A DNA stretch of 64,000 bases from CAWCDJ01 sp963778675 (GTDB lineage Bacteria; Acidobacteriota; Terriglobia; Bryobacterales; Bryobacteraceae), in assembly GCA_963778675.1 (NCBI GenBank), contig CAVZVI010000014.1:434001-498000 (forward strand), read 5' to 3'. Each line of letters begins with the position of its first letter. Positions within the stretch are counted from its first letter, which is position 1. The notes under the pieces are model-generated. The model was given only the letters and a program-made list of their open reading frames with translations, was not told the origin of the DNA and searched no databases. Positions 15,335 to 25,010 of the stretch are shown here, in pieces. Position numbers and translations under genes: made by a program.

Positions 15335-17713
15335 ATGCGATCTGCACTCCGTTCCCTCTGGCGGAGGCCCGTGTTTTCTGCCGCCGCCATTCTTACGGTC
15401 GCGCTGGGTGTAGGAGCCAATACGGCCCTCTTCGCCGTCATCTATTCGGTTCTGCTCCGCCCGCTCCCCTTTCGCGACCCGGGTAAACTCGTCCAAATCT
15501 GGGAAACTCATCCCGCGTTGCCCCAGTTGCAGGTAACGGTCCCGGACTTTCGCGACTGGCGAAACCAGGCCCGCAGCTTCGAGCAGATCGCAGGCTATAC
15601 CCTCTCGGCAATGAATACGGCCACCCTGCTGGGCCAGGGCGAACCGGCCATCGTCCATGCCACCATGGCGAGCAGCAATCTGTTCCCCACCATGGGAATC
15701 CAGCCATCGGCCGGCCGCGCTTTCAGCGATTCCGAAGAGCGCGCCAAACAGCAGGTGGCGTTGATCAGCGAGAATCTGTGGCGGCGCAAATTCGCTGCGG
15801 ATCCGGCCATCGTGGGCCGGCAGATCCGGCTCGAGACACAGTCCTTCCGGGTGCTCGGCATCGTGCCCCAGCGGCAGGCGTTTCCGGAGTGGGCGGACCT
15901 GTGGATGCCTCTCTCGCTCATCGAGCCCGACCTGCAGAATAGAAGGAAGTTCCATCCGCTGGAAGTGATTGCCCGCCTGAAGCCCGGTGTGAGCGTCGAG
16001 CAGGGTCAAAGCGAGATGCAGCGGATCGCAAGCCAACTGGCGCAGGCTCATCCGGAGACCAATGCCACCATCGGCGCCTATGCGATTCCCCTGGCCCAGG
16101 AGATGACCGGCAGTGTGCGCCCATCACTGCTGCTGGCTTGGGCGGCGGTTGGCCTGGTGCTCCTGATCGCGTGCGCCAACCTCGCCCATCTGTTCCTGGC
16201 CCGCATGATCGAGCGCCGCCAGGAGATGGCCATTCGGGAGGCTCTGGGAGCCAGGCCCCGGCAACTGGTCCGGCAGTACCTATCCGAGAGTCTGCTCGTC
16301 GCGGCGGTCGGCGGCGCCGCCGGCATTGCGGTCGCGGCATGGGCCAGTCAACTCGCCCGGAAGTTGGCGGCGAGTCAGATCCCCCGTCTCGAATGGGCCG
16401 CATTTCAGGCGCCCGTCTGGCTATTTGCAGCCGGCATTTCGCTCGTCGCCGGCATCCTCTTCGGATTGCCCGCTTGCTGGCAGGTAATGCGTTCGCGGGG
16501 TGACCTCGCCTCCGCGGGAAGGTCCATCACGCGCGGCCGGTCGCGTCTCAGCGCGGTCCTGATGGCGGGTGAAGTAGCCATGGCGCTCCTGGTACTCTCG
16601 GGCGCGGCGTTGCTGACCAGGAACTTCGCGGCGTTATTGAGCGAGGATCCCGGATTCCAGGCGAAGCAGGTGTGGGCGATCCCCAACCTTCCCCTGCGGA
16701 ACGACTGGGTCAAATCCTCGGACTTCCTCACGACCCAACTGGCGCCTGCCCTGCGCAGCGTACCGGGCGTGGTGGACGTGGCAGCCGTCAATTCGGCGCC
16801 GATGAGCCTGGGCGCCACGGAGCATAGCCGGTTCGCAACGCGCTTCGGCCTCGAAGGACGGTCATTTGACCGCGGCAGCTACCCGGTCGCGCAGAACCGG
16901 TGGATCACGCCGGAGTACTTTCGAACGCTCGGCATTCCGCTGAAGAGTGGGCGGTGGTTGTCCGAAGCGGATCGCGGCAAACCACGGATTCTGATCAACG
17001 AGACCCTGGCCCGGCGCTTCTTCCCGAAACAGGACGCCGTAGGCAAACGGATCGTCCTCGGAGTCATGGATCCCAGGCAGGAATTCGACGAGATTGTGGG
17101 TGTCGTGGGCGACGTGCGGGATCTCGGCCTGGACCAGGAGGTTGAGCCCACCTTGTACGGCGTTGCCACCGGCCCGGTCATGACCCTTCTGGTGAAAATC
17201 GGGGCCGGTTCGAACCGGTCCGCGAGGGAACTCCGGGAGGCGATCGATCGCGTCGATCCCGAAATCCCCGTTACGAAGATCCAGCCCCTGCAGCAAAATC
17301 TCTCCGATTCCCTGGCGAGGCGGCGCTTCGCCCTCACGCTGCTTGCGATCTTCGGAGCGATGGCCGCGTTTCTGACGGCCGGCGGCATCTACGGCCTTTT
17401 GACGCAGTCGGTGAACGCGCGGGTCCGCGAGTTCGGAGTGCGGGCGGCGATTGGCGCAGCACCCGGCGAACTGGTGTCCATGATCCTGCGCGAAGCCATC
17501 GCGCTTACCCTGCCGGGACTGGTCGCCGGAGCGCTCCTATCGCTGTCGTTTGCGAGGGTGATGAAGGGCCTCGTCTACCAGCTTTCGCCGGCCGATCCCG
17601 TATCGATTGCGAGCGCCGGAGTTCTTCTCGTGCTGCTGACCTTCTTCTCCGCGTGGCTGCCCGCCAGGCGGGCGGCGGCGGTGGATCCCGCCATCGCACT
17701 GCGGGCCGAGTGA
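15335..17713 (+). CDS. ABC transporter permease of the ADOP type (MacB-like, duplicated FtsX)
   Basis: The 792-residue membrane protein has an N-terminal helix (SAAAILTVALGVGANTALF), a large MacB periplasmic core-like region, a first FtsX four-helix part around residues 265-385 (LLLAWAAVGLVLLIACANLA; EALGARPRQLVRQYLSESLL), a second MacB-type region opening LMAGEVAMALLVLSGAALL, and a C-terminal FtsX part (GVRAAIGAAPGELVSMILRE). This duplicated single-chain architecture without a linked ATPase is characteristic of acidobacterial ADOP proteins; their substrates are unknown. It lies directly behind the 15315 palindrome. Confidence 0.92.
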   Translation: MRSALRSLWRRPVFSAAAILTVALGVGANTALFAVIYSVLLRPLPFRDPGKLVQIWETHPALPQLQVTVPDFRDWRNQARSFEQIAGYTLSAMNTATLLGQGEPAIVHATMASSNLFPTMGIQPSAGRAFSDSEERAKQQVALISENLWRRKFAADPAIVGRQIRLETQSFRVLGIVPQRQAFPEWADLWMPLSLIEPDLQNRRKFHPLEVIARLKPGVSVEQGQSEMQRIASQLAQAHPETNATIGAYAIPLAQEMTGSVRPSLLLAWAAVGLVLLIACANLAHLFLARMIERRQEMAIREALGARPRQLVRQYLSESLLVAAVGGAAGIAVAAWASQLARKLAASQIPRLEWAAFQAPVWLFAAGISLVAGILFGLPACWQVMRSRGDLASAGRSITRGRSRLSAVLMAGEVAMALLVLSGAALLTRNFAALLSEDPGFQAKQVWAIPNLPLRNDWVKSSDFLTTQLAPALRSVPGVVDVAAVNSAPMSLGATEHSRFATRFGLEGRSFDRGSYPVAQNRWITPEYFRTLGIPLKSGRWLSEADRGKPRILINETLARRFFPKQDAVGKRIVLGVMDPRQEFDEIVGVVGDVRDLGLDQEVEPTLYGVATGPVMTLLVKIGAGSNRSARELREAIDRVDPEIPVTKIQPLQQNLSDSLARRRFALTLLAIFGAMAAFLTAGGIYGLLTQSVNARVREFGVRAAIGAAPGELVSMILREAIALTLPGLVAGALLSLSFARVMKGLVYQLSPADPVSIASAGVLLVLLTFFSAWLPARRAAAVDPAIALRAE

Positions 17714-17723
17714 GGTGGCACAG

Positions 17724-18650
17724 ATGAGCGATCTGGAAACAGGGGGCCCGCCGAACGACCCGGTCCGCTACATCGAGTCCGATTTTCGGGCGGCGGTTCC
17801 CGGCGAGCCGGCTGGTGATCTGGACGAAGCTCCTGTTCAACTACACCACTACACATCGGGTCAAGGACTCTTCGGGATTCTCAACTCGGGCGAAGTGCAC
17901 TGCACCAACATCCTCTATATGAACGATTCCTCCGAGATGGATTACGGCCGCGCTCTGGCCTCCGGCCTTCTCGATGACGCTGCGGAGCGCGTTGCCGGGC
18001 CCATCAAGCGCCTTTTCCCCGCCATTCGCCGCAGCCTGGAGATGCCCGATTTTCAGTACTTCGTCTCCTGCTTTTGCGAGAAGCCCGACCTGCTCAGCCA
18101 GTGGCGCGCATACGGTGCGCAGTCGGCGGGCTACTGCATCGGGTTTGCCGCGGAAGACCTGCAGAAAGTTCTGCCGGAGTACGCGGAACTGGTTCGCGTG
18201 ATATACGATCCCCGGGAGCAGGAGAAAGTGCTGCGCCATGCCTTCCGCCATTACGTGGGCACGGCGGAGCGCTGCTGCGCCAGCTACCCCGAGCATCCGC
18301 GGCTCGAAGAGGCCCTGAGCCGTTGGGCCGCCGCTACTTCGAACTTCCTCGGGCGTCTGCTGGCCCGCATGAAATCGCCGGCCTTCGAAGAAGAAAAGGA
18401 ATGGCGAGTCATCATCATTCGCTTTACGTTCGATCAGGGCAAGGTTCGCTTTCGCATCGCGCCCAGCGGAATCTTCGTGCCGTATTTCCCGTTTTTCTTC
18501 AAGAAAGACGGCGTCAAAGCCGTGCGGGAGGTGCGCCACGGCCCCACCGTCAACCCGACGCTGGCGGTGCGTTCCGTGGGAGGCCTGCTCAACCATCTCG
18601 GCTACACCGATGTGAAGCTGACAGGATCCGCCATCCCGCTCCGCGCCTAG
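17724..18650 (+). CDS. DUF2971 domain protein
   Basis: The protein of about 308 residues contains the DUF2971 core: LHHYTSGQGLFGILNSGEVH, NILYMNDSSEMDYG, FVSCFCEKPDLLSQWRAYG, GYCIGF and EEEKEWRVI. The function of the family is unknown; members are often found beside defence or toxin-like genes. ATG 17724 is preferred because GAGGTGG lies 5 bases upstream; a GTG at 17715 is also in frame. It follows the ADOP gene by 10 bases and ends in a CTAG shared with the stop of the convergent gene. Confidence 0.8.
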   Translation: MSDLETGGPPNDPVRYIESDFRAAVPGEPAGDLDEAPVQLHHYTSGQGLFGILNSGEVHCTNILYMNDSSEMDYGRALASGLLDDAAERVAGPIKRLFPAIRRSLEMPDFQYFVSCFCEKPDLLSQWRAYGAQSAGYCIGFAAEDLQKVLPEYAELVRVIYDPREQEKVLRHAFRHYVGTAERCCASYPEHPRLEEALSRWAAATSNFLGRLLARMKSPAFEEEKEWRVIIIRFTFDQGKVRFRIAPSGIFVPYFPFFFKKDGVKAVREVRHGPTVNPTLAVRSVGGLLNHLGYTDVKLTGSAIPLRA

Positions 18651-20635
18651 CGCAGCACTTGAAACAGGTTCGAGTAGTCGTCGGTCCAGACGCGCAAAGA
18701 GCGTTGCCGCGGCTCGGGGGCGCTCTGCTCCGGCAGCATGGCCAGCGCGTCGCGGTTCGCCGTCACCACGACCCAGGTCGCAGCGTAGTAGTCCTTCCCG
18801 GGATCCCCCGGCGTTTGAACCACGCGCGAGCCTCTTCCGCTGTCGCGCGCCAGTGCCTCTACCACCGGGCTCAAGTCCAAATACCGGTTGGTCACGTTCA
18901 CGACCAGGATCCCATCCGGCTTCATGTTCCGGTAATAGAGCGCGAATGCCTCGCGGGTCAGCAGGTGCACCGGAATCGAATCGCCGCTGAATGCATCCAC
19001 AACCAGCACATCGAAATTCTGCGGAGCCTCGTGTTCCAGCGACAGCCGCGCATCGCCTCCGACTACATCCACGCGACAGGGGCACTCGCGTAAGTAACTG
19101 AACTCGGTGTTCGCCATCGCTATTACCGCCGGATTCACCTCGTAGAAGCGATAGAAATCTCCCTTCCGTCCATAGCCGGCCAGTGTGCCCGTCCCCAGCC
19201 CGATGACTCCCACACGCTCCGGCCCCTTCTGCAGAAAGCGGATCGCCAGTGCAACGCCCGAATCCGGCGAGTAATAGGTTGTCGGAATCCGGCTCCTGGC
19301 TGGTGAAACGAACTCCGCACCATGTTCAATCGGTCCGTTGCTGAGTACGCGGAGGGCATCCTCTCCCACGCCGGACTGGCTGATCTTGAGCGACCCGTAG
19401 AAGTTTCGTTCCCGGACTTGCGCTCCATCCGTGTACCCGCCGATCAGCACCGCGGCCACCAGTCCGGCTGCGACCATTAACCCCAGCCGCAGCAGCCTGC
19501 GCGGCGGATATCCGTACAGCAGCGCCATCGCCAGCAACATTGAGCCGGCCACCCCGGCCGGCAATTCGAGGTATTGGTTGAACAGCAGCGGCGCGGCCAA
19601 CCCCACGAAGAGCCCGCCCAGTGCTCCACCCACCGCCAGCATCAGGTAATACGACGTCAGTTCCCGCGCATGCGGTTTGCGCCGCGCCAGTTCCCCGTGA
19701 CAGAACATGCAGCAGGTGAACAGCGCCAGAGAGAGCAGCAGAATCGTCCACTTGATCGAATCGATGGCCCCGCGCTGGTACAGGCAATACCAGATCACCA
19801 CCCACGCCGCCGGGAGCGCGATCCGGAAGACGGCCGGCCGGTACCAGCCCTCGCGGTCGAAACACAGGATAAAACTCAGCAGATACAGGCTCAGCGGCAG
19901 AATCCATAGGAACGGAATGGGCGCCATATTCTGGCTGAGCTCATTGGCCACTGCCATCCACAGAACCGAGGGGCATGCCGCCAGGGCGAGCCATAGCATT
20001 CGCTCCGTCAATGGGGTGGACGGGCGTTGTGCCGCTTCCGCGGAAGCGCCCGGCGCTCCCAGCAGCGCCGCCGGCACCGCCAGCAGCGCCAGGGTGGCAT
20101 ATCCGGCCGACCACGCCGCCAGTTGATGGTGCACCGAAATCCACGGCTCGATCGCAAACGGATACGCCATCAATGCCGCCAACGACCCCGCGTTCGAAAG
20201 GGCGAACAGCCGGTATGGGAACGCCGCCTTGGCGCGCCGCGCGAACCACACCTGGATCAGCGGACCGGTCGCGCACAGCAACAGATAGGGCAGGCCGATC
20301 GACACCGCCAGCACCCACACGACCCGCAGGATCGGCTGGCCTTCTCCCGCCGGTTTCCATGCCGCTGCGGGCGCCACCGGGAGGAGGAGAAGGCTGCCCG
20401 CCAGCATCGCGATATGGAGCCCGATCTGCACCCGCGGCGCCACGTGCCGGGTCGTCCAGTGCGCCCAACCGTATCCGAGGAGCAGCACGACCTGGAAGAA
20501 CAGCATGGCGCTGGTCCAGACGCCGGCCGATCCTCCGAACCACGGCAGGATCGCCTTGGCCATGATCGGCTGGATCAAAAACAGCAGCAGCGAGCTGACG
20601 AAGATCGTGCCGCCGTACAAGAGCCTGAGGCGCAT
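18647..20635 (-). CDS. Spermidine-synthase-like protein fused to an N-terminal membrane domain
   Basis: The 662-residue protein starts with a multi-helix membrane region (residues 1 to about 410; FVSSLLLFLIQPIMAKAILP is the usual opening of this family). The C-terminal part carries a spermidine-synthase/methyltransferase fold: VGVIGLGTGTLAGYG, YEVNPAVIAMA, VVGGDARLSL and VVDAFSGDSIPVHL. Fused proteins of this type are common and are annotated as spermidine synthases, but their aminopropyltransferase activity is not proven. The gene converges on DUF2971 and shares a CTAG at the stop codons; it is divergent from the MFS gene. Confidence 0.85.
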   Translation of the reverse strand: MRLRLLYGGTIFVSSLLLFLIQPIMAKAILPWFGGSAGVWTSAMLFFQVVLLLGYGWAHWTTRHVAPRVQIGLHIAMLAGSLLLLPVAPAAAWKPAGEGQPILRVVWVLAVSIGLPYLLLCATGPLIQVWFARRAKAAFPYRLFALSNAGSLAALMAYPFAIEPWISVHHQLAAWSAGYATLALLAVPAALLGAPGASAEAAQRPSTPLTERMLWLALAACPSVLWMAVANELSQNMAPIPFLWILPLSLYLLSFILCFDREGWYRPAVFRIALPAAWVVIWYCLYQRGAIDSIKWTILLLSLALFTCCMFCHGELARRKPHARELTSYYLMLAVGGALGGLFVGLAAPLLFNQYLELPAGVAGSMLLAMALLYGYPPRRLLRLGLMVAAGLVAAVLIGGYTDGAQVRERNFYGSLKISQSGVGEDALRVLSNGPIEHGAEFVSPARSRIPTTYYSPDSGVALAIRFLQKGPERVGVIGLGTGTLAGYGRKGDFYRFYEVNPAVIAMANTEFSYLRECPCRVDVVGGDARLSLEHEAPQNFDVLVVDAFSGDSIPVHLLTREAFALYYRNMKPDGILVVNVTNRYLDLSPVVEALARDSGRGSRVVQTPGDPGKDYYAATWVVVTANRDALAMLPEQSAPEPRQRSLRVWTDDYSNLFQVLR

Positions 20636-20726
20636 TGGTCTGGCTCATCATCTCAGAAATAGGGAGCCGCTTCCACACGCCGCCCGCTTCCATATAAACT
20701 GGCACTGCACCCGGTCGCCACGAGGG

Positions 20727-21992
20727 ATGAGCCACCCCACTCCGATTCCGTATACAAGCCGCGTTCGCTACCGCGTCGTCGCTGCCCTGGTGGCGCTGGC
20801 CGGGGTCACCTACCTCGACCGGGTCTGTATCTCGATTCTTGCGCTTTCCATCATGCGCGATCTCGCGCTGACGCAGATCGAAATGGGATATGTCTTCAGC
20901 GCGTTCACGCTGGCGTATGCCATCTTCGAAATCCCGACGGCCTGGTGGGCCGATCGCGTGGGGAGCCGCCCGGTCCTCACACGCATCGTCCTGTGGTGGT
21001 CCGGCTTCACCATGCTCACCGGCGCCGCCTTCAGCTTTTCCTCTCTTCTCGCCGTGCGCTTCCTGTTCGGAGCGGGCGAGGCCGGAGCCTGGCCCAACGC
21101 CGCGCGCGTCTTCTCCCGCTGGGTGCCTGCACGCGAGCGAGGCCGCGTACAGGGCGTCTTCTTCGCCGGCGCTCACCTGGCCGGCGGCCTCACTCCCGCG
21201 CTGGTCGCGTGGGTCGCCACGTTCCTGCCCTGGCGGCTGGTCTTCTTCCTGCTCGGTTTCGTCGGACTCGCGTGGGCCTTTTTCTGGTATCGCTGGTTTC
21301 GCGACGAACCCGCCGACCACCCTTCTACTTCCGCCGCCGAGCGAAGCCTGATCGAAAAGGAGCGCGGCCTTCCGGCCGCCCATGGCTCCGTCGCGTGGGG
21401 CCCAATCTTCCGCACGCGGAGCCTGCTGCCGCTTTGCATCCAGTACTTCGCCAACACGTACGGGTTCTACTTCTTCATCACCTGGCTGCCGGTATACCTG
21501 GCCAAGGCGCGCGGAATGGCATCCGCCGAACTCGCGCTTTTCGCCGGCCTCCCGCTGCTGCTCAGCGTCACCGCCGATATCACCGGCGGCATCGCCACCG
21601 ACGCCCTTTCCCGCCGCTTCGGCGTGCGCATCGGCCGCTCCGGAGTGGGCTGCGTTGCCTACCTGCTCGCCGCCGCCGTCCTTTTCATCGGAACGGCATC
21701 GCCGCACGCGAAAACCGCCGGCGCCCTGATTGCCGTGGCCGGCGCGCTATCCATGTTCACCCTGGCGCCCAGTTGGGCTACGGCCATCGATCTCGGCGGT
21801 TCGAACGCCGCGGTCCTGAGCGCCACGATGAACACCGCGGGACAGGTCGGCGGCGTCCTGAGCCCCATCGTCCTCGCCTACATCGTGGACCGCTTCGGGA
21901 ACTGGAGCCTCCCGCTCTATCTGCTGGCCGGCTTATACCTGGCTGCCGCCGTCTCGTGGGTGCTGATCGATCCGCGTCGGCGCGTGTCTTGA
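20727..21992 (+). CDS. MFS transporter, anion:cation symporter-like
   Basis: The protein of about 421 residues has 12 predicted helices and the hexuronate/phthalate-type ACS pattern: VTYLDRVCISILALSIMRDL in the first helix region, WADRVGSRPVLTR in the loop between helices 2 and 3, and GAGEAGAWPNAARVFSRWVP. Substrates of the family include sugar acids and organic anions. I choose ATG 20727 because the following residues begin immediately before the first helix; a longer in-frame extension would overlap the divergent gene. No clear Shine-Dalgarno is visible. Confidence 0.87.
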   Translation: MSHPTPIPYTSRVRYRVVAALVALAGVTYLDRVCISILALSIMRDLALTQIEMGYVFSAFTLAYAIFEIPTAWWADRVGSRPVLTRIVLWWSGFTMLTGAAFSFSSLLAVRFLFGAGEAGAWPNAARVFSRWVPARERGRVQGVFFAGAHLAGGLTPALVAWVATFLPWRLVFFLLGFVGLAWAFFWYRWFRDEPADHPSTSAAERSLIEKERGLPAAHGSVAWGPIFRTRSLLPLCIQYFANTYGFYFFITWLPVYLAKARGMASAELALFAGLPLLLSVTADITGGIATDALSRRFGVRIGRSGVGCVAYLLAAAVLFIGTASPHAKTAGALIAVAGALSMFTLAPSWATAIDLGGSNAAVLSATMNTAGQVGGVLSPIVLAYIVDRFGNWSLPLYLLAGLYLAAAVSWVLIDPRRRVS

Positions 21993-22015
21993 TTTGATAT
22001 CATCGGTCCAACTCG

Positions 22016-23359
22016 ATGAGGAGTGTCCGGGTGAGCGTCCGAAATTGGCTGGCTCCTTTCCTGCTCGCGACCGTGCCCGTCTGGAGTGCTTCGGCACCCG
22101 TCAAGCTACAGGTGATCGCGGAGCAGGACGTACTGCGCGCAGGCGAGCAACTGACTGTTGAAGTCCGTCTCTTGAGCGCGGCGAACCAACCGGCGGCCGC
22201 GCCGCGGCCCTTTCACGTACTGTTGCAGGCACGCCTTCCGTCCGGCAAGGTGGAGAACCTGCGGGCCGTTGATTTCGCGCCGGGAGAATTCTCGAAGAAG
22301 TTTGCCCTGGCGCTCCCCGGCTCCGGGCTGGTCTATCTTTGGGCGAAACAGGCCGAGCTTCTGCCGGGAGGCGCGTTTATTCGCGTCAAGGCGCCACCCC
22401 CGCGCGCCGCGTCACGGCCAACTCCGCCGCATGGCTCCATCTCCGCCATGGCCGACACGGTGATGACCCTCGCCCCGCTCGAACTCGCGCTGCGATACAG
22501 CCCCGACCGCGCTTTCCTGGCCGATGGAAACGATTCCGTTACCGTGCAGGCCTTCCTGGTCGGCGATGCCGACGCCGCTCCGCGCGACATCCGCCTCAAC
22601 GTCTTCGACAGCAGCGGCACGCTGCATCCGGCTCCCCTGACCATTCCGCGAGGTGAAGCCAGCGGCCACGCCGTTCTTACGTCAACCCATCCCGGCACCG
22701 TCACGGTCGAATACCTGGGCAGTGCTCCCCCTGCTCAAATGGAAGGCGATAAGAAACTGCAGATCCGTTTCCGGCCGGCCATCACCCGGCTCGACCTCCG
22801 GGCCAGCCCACCCGGGATCTCGCTGCTCGATACCTCGGACCTGGTGGTTACGCTGACCGACAGTCAGGGCCGTCCCCTCGCTACCGACTCGCCGCGCGCC
22901 GTCAACCTCATGATCGACGCCGGCCGCGGCGTGATCGAGAGCCAGCAGTTGCAGATTCCCGCCGGAGGCTTTCAAGCCCGCAGCCGCTTTTTGCCGGGAA
23001 TGTCCGGGCAGGTAACGGTCTCCGCTTCCACCCCCAACCTGCTCACCGCCGAGGTTCCGCTCCAGGTCTCCCTTCCCCTCACTTTGCTGCTTCTTTCGGC
23101 GCTCGGAGGGACTGCAGGCGGGTATCTTTCGTACGTGAAGCGAAAACGATCGGGCCTCCGCCAGGTCTGGATCGGTCTCATCACCGGCTTCGTCTTTTAC
23201 TGGGCCTGCATCTTTTTGGGACTGGCCTCCGTCAGCCGCGGAGTTGCCTTGAACCCGCTGAGTGCGCTCGTGATTTCGATCGCCGGAGGATGGCTGCAAA
23301 CCAGTGTGCTCGGCATGCTCACCTCCCGCCTGAAACCGCGCTCCGCCAAAGCCGGGTGA
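22016..23359 (+). CDS. Exported Ig-like protein with C-terminal membrane helices
   Basis: The 447-residue protein has a signal peptide (residues 1-27), a beta-rich body of two or three Ig-like segments (VIAEQDVLRAGEQLTVEVRL; GNDSVTVQAFLVGDADAAPR; LDTSDLVVTLTDSQGRPL) and two or three C-terminal hydrophobic helices from about residue 350. The layout suggests a surface protein with extracellular Ig-like domains tethered in the membrane. No enzyme motif is visible and I do not recognise a named family. It starts 23 bases after the MFS gene. Confidence 0.6.
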   Translation: MRSVRVSVRNWLAPFLLATVPVWSASAPVKLQVIAEQDVLRAGEQLTVEVRLLSAANQPAAAPRPFHVLLQARLPSGKVENLRAVDFAPGEFSKKFALALPGSGLVYLWAKQAELLPGGAFIRVKAPPPRAASRPTPPHGSISAMADTVMTLAPLELALRYSPDRAFLADGNDSVTVQAFLVGDADAAPRDIRLNVFDSSGTLHPAPLTIPRGEASGHAVLTSTHPGTVTVEYLGSAPPAQMEGDKKLQIRFRPAITRLDLRASPPGISLLDTSDLVVTLTDSQGRPLATDSPRAVNLMIDAGRGVIESQQLQIPAGGFQARSRFLPGMSGQVTVSASTPNLLTAEVPLQVSLPLTLLLLSALGGTAGGYLSYVKRKRSGLRQVWIGLITGFVFYWACIFLGLASVSRGVALNPLSALVISIAGGWLQTSVLGMLTSRLKPRSAKAG

Positions 23360-23360
23360 T

Positions 23361-23924
23361 TTATTTCTGCGCCGGCGTGGGGGTTCCGTGCTCCACGTAA
23401 TTCTTGAACCGTGCGAACTGCTGGCCGAGCACGCGATCGAACACCGGCGCGAGAGTGTTCATCCCCGCCGGCAGATACCCGCTCACCGCGTAAGAGTATC
23501 CGACCTTGACTCCGTCCCCTTCCGGGACGATGTCGATAGTCAGGCTTCCAGCGGCGCCCATCGATTGCAGCGGCCCGAGTCCTCCGGTCATCACCAGTCG
23601 TTTGCCCGGCGCCAAATACACCACTTCCATGTGCCGCACTCCCCCCTGGTCCGGCAGTTTCTCGCAGAAGCAGCCCATCGGCTTTTCCTCGATGGAGAGG
23701 TTGTGCGCATCGCCGGAGAACGTGTGGACGGGATCCCACCAGTCGCCGACGCGCAGCAGTTTCCGGTAGGCCTCTTCCGCACTGGCCCGGATGGCGATCG
23801 TTGCCTTGACCGTGAACCCTCCGGCCGAAGAATCCGCCACTTCAGATTTCGCCGCCATTGGAGCGATCGTTAAAAGAATTGCCACGGCTGCGGTGGCGCT
23901 GATCCATTGCATGGAATCCATCAT
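23361..23924 (-). CDS. Exported SRPBCC (START-like) family protein
   Basis: The 187-residue protein opens with MMDSMQW and a signal peptide ending PMAAKS, then a START/Bet v1-like domain: VKATIAIRASAEEAYRKLL, VGDWWDPVHTFSGDAHN and MEVVYLAPGKRLVMTGGLGP. This fold holds a hydrophobic ligand; the ligand is unknown. The gene is divergent from padR (66 bases apart) and could share its regulation. An in-frame extension far upstream is antisense to padR and was rejected. Confidence 0.82.
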   Translation of the reverse strand: MMDSMQWISATAAVAILLTIAPMAAKSEVADSSAGGFTVKATIAIRASAEEAYRKLLRVGDWWDPVHTFSGDAHNLSIEEKPMGCFCEKLPDQGGVRHMEVVYLAPGKRLVMTGGLGPLQSMGAAGSLTIDIVPEGDGVKVGYSYAVSGYLPAGMNTLAPVFDRVLGQQFARFKNYVEHGTPTPAQK

Positions 23925-23975
23925 AGCCTGTGCTCCGGCGAAGACGCCCTTGACGAATGGTTGTCCCTCATATAT

Positions 23976-23989
23976 ATATTGATCGATAT
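23976..23989. promoter_or_regulatory. AT-rich dyad before padR, candidate PadR autoregulatory site
   Basis: ATAT-TGATCG-ATAT lies just upstream of the padR start at 23991 within an AT-rich run that stands out from the GC-rich surroundings. The dyad is centred on GATC. PadR regulators commonly bind AT-rich dyads in their own promoters, so autoregulation is a reasonable inference. Confidence 0.4.
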
Positions 23990-23990
23990 C

Positions 23991-24359
23991 ATGATGCGAC
24001 CGGTTCGTCCCGAAGATTTTCTGCCCCTGAAGCCCCACTGGTTCCATATCCTGCTCTCGCTCGCCGATCAGGAACAGCACGGCTATGGCATCATGCAGGA
24101 GGTGCTCGATCGCACTGGCGGCAAAGTGCGGCTCTGGCCCGCCACGCTCTACGGCACGCTGAAACGCCTGACGGACGCCGACCTCATCGAGGAATCCGGC
24201 GACCGCCCGTCGGCTGAATTGGACGATGCCCGCCGCCGCTACTACCGCTTGACCAAGCTCGGCCGCCGCGTGCTGGCCGCCGAGAGTCAAAGGTTGGAGG
24301 ACCTGGTCCGCGTGATCCGCTCCAAGCGCGGAATCGCAAAGCGGGAGGTGGAAGGATGA
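23991..24359 (+). CDS. PadR family transcriptional regulator
   Basis: The 122-residue winged-helix protein has the PadR core: HWFHILLSLADQEQHGYGIM, LWPATLYGTLKRLTDADLIE, RRYYRLTKLGRRVLAAESQR. PadR proteins repress targets until an effector binds. Its TGA overlaps the ATG of the following ADOP remnant (ATGA), the usual PadR-ADOP pairing in Acidobacteria. Because that ADOP gene is broken, this regulator may have lost its main partner. Confidence 0.9.
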   Translation: MMRPVRPEDFLPLKPHWFHILLSLADQEQHGYGIMQEVLDRTGGKVRLWPATLYGTLKRLTDADLIEESGDRPSAELDDARRRYYRLTKLGRRVLAAESQRLEDLVRVIRSKRGIAKREVEG

Positions 24360-24881
24360 CCCGGAACCGTCCTGTGGCGTGGAGCCTGCGCCTGTACCGC
24401 ACCCGAGCTGCGCCAGGATGTCCGCTACGGGTTGCGTGCGCTGCGTGCTTCGCCCGGTTTCACAGCAGTGGCCCTGGTCTCGCTCACCCTGGGGATCACG
24501 GTGGCCACCTGCGCGTTCAGCGAGTTGAACGGCTTCGTGCTGCGGGACGTCCCCGGAGTGCAAAGGCCGGGCGAACTGGTGCTGCTCGAATCGCCTTCCT
24601 CGTACCCGGCTTACCGGGAGTACCGCCAGCGCGAAGATCTCTTCAGCGGAGCGCTCGCCTTTCTGGCGCCCGTGCCCTTAGAAGTGTCGCTCGGCGGCCG
24701 CACCGAGCGCGCGTGGGGCCACGCGGTCACTTCCTCCTACTTCGAAACCCTGGGCGTGCATCCGCTCTTCGGCCGCTTCTTCGACCGGGCGGACGACCGG
24801 ACCGGGCGCGAGCCTCGCGTGGTGGTCAGCCACCAGTTCTGGCAGGACCGCCTGGGCTCCGACTCGCTGCGCCAGGAGTGA
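24356..24881 (+). pseudogene. ADOP permease remnant with internal deletion and 3' truncation
   Basis: The start encodes PVAWSLRLYR, typical of PadR-linked ADOP N-termini, and then jumps in another frame to ELRQDVRYGLRALRASPGFT and VALVSLTLGITVATCAFSEL, which are ADOP residues that normally follow about 60-100 residues later. The frame then runs through the first MacB-like part (SYFETLGVHPLFGRFF, VVVSHQFWQDRLG) and stops at 24881. Intact members are about 800 residues, so roughly four fifths of the protein are missing. No longer a functional transporter. Confidence 0.8.
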
Positions 24882-25010
24882 GCGACCGTACGAAACGAGA
24901 CAACTCCCTGCGGTCCGCATGAGTTTTCCCGGCGGATTACTTTGTAACGATGGCACAATACCCTCTGATCTTTGACCCGCGCGGAGCGGGAATTAGCGGA
25001 GGTGTTTACG

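Noticed and set aside
24356..24922. A single 188-codon gene after padR
   Set aside because: Only the first dozen codons match an ADOP; the rest of that frame is nonsense, while the adjacent frame carries the ADOP motifs.
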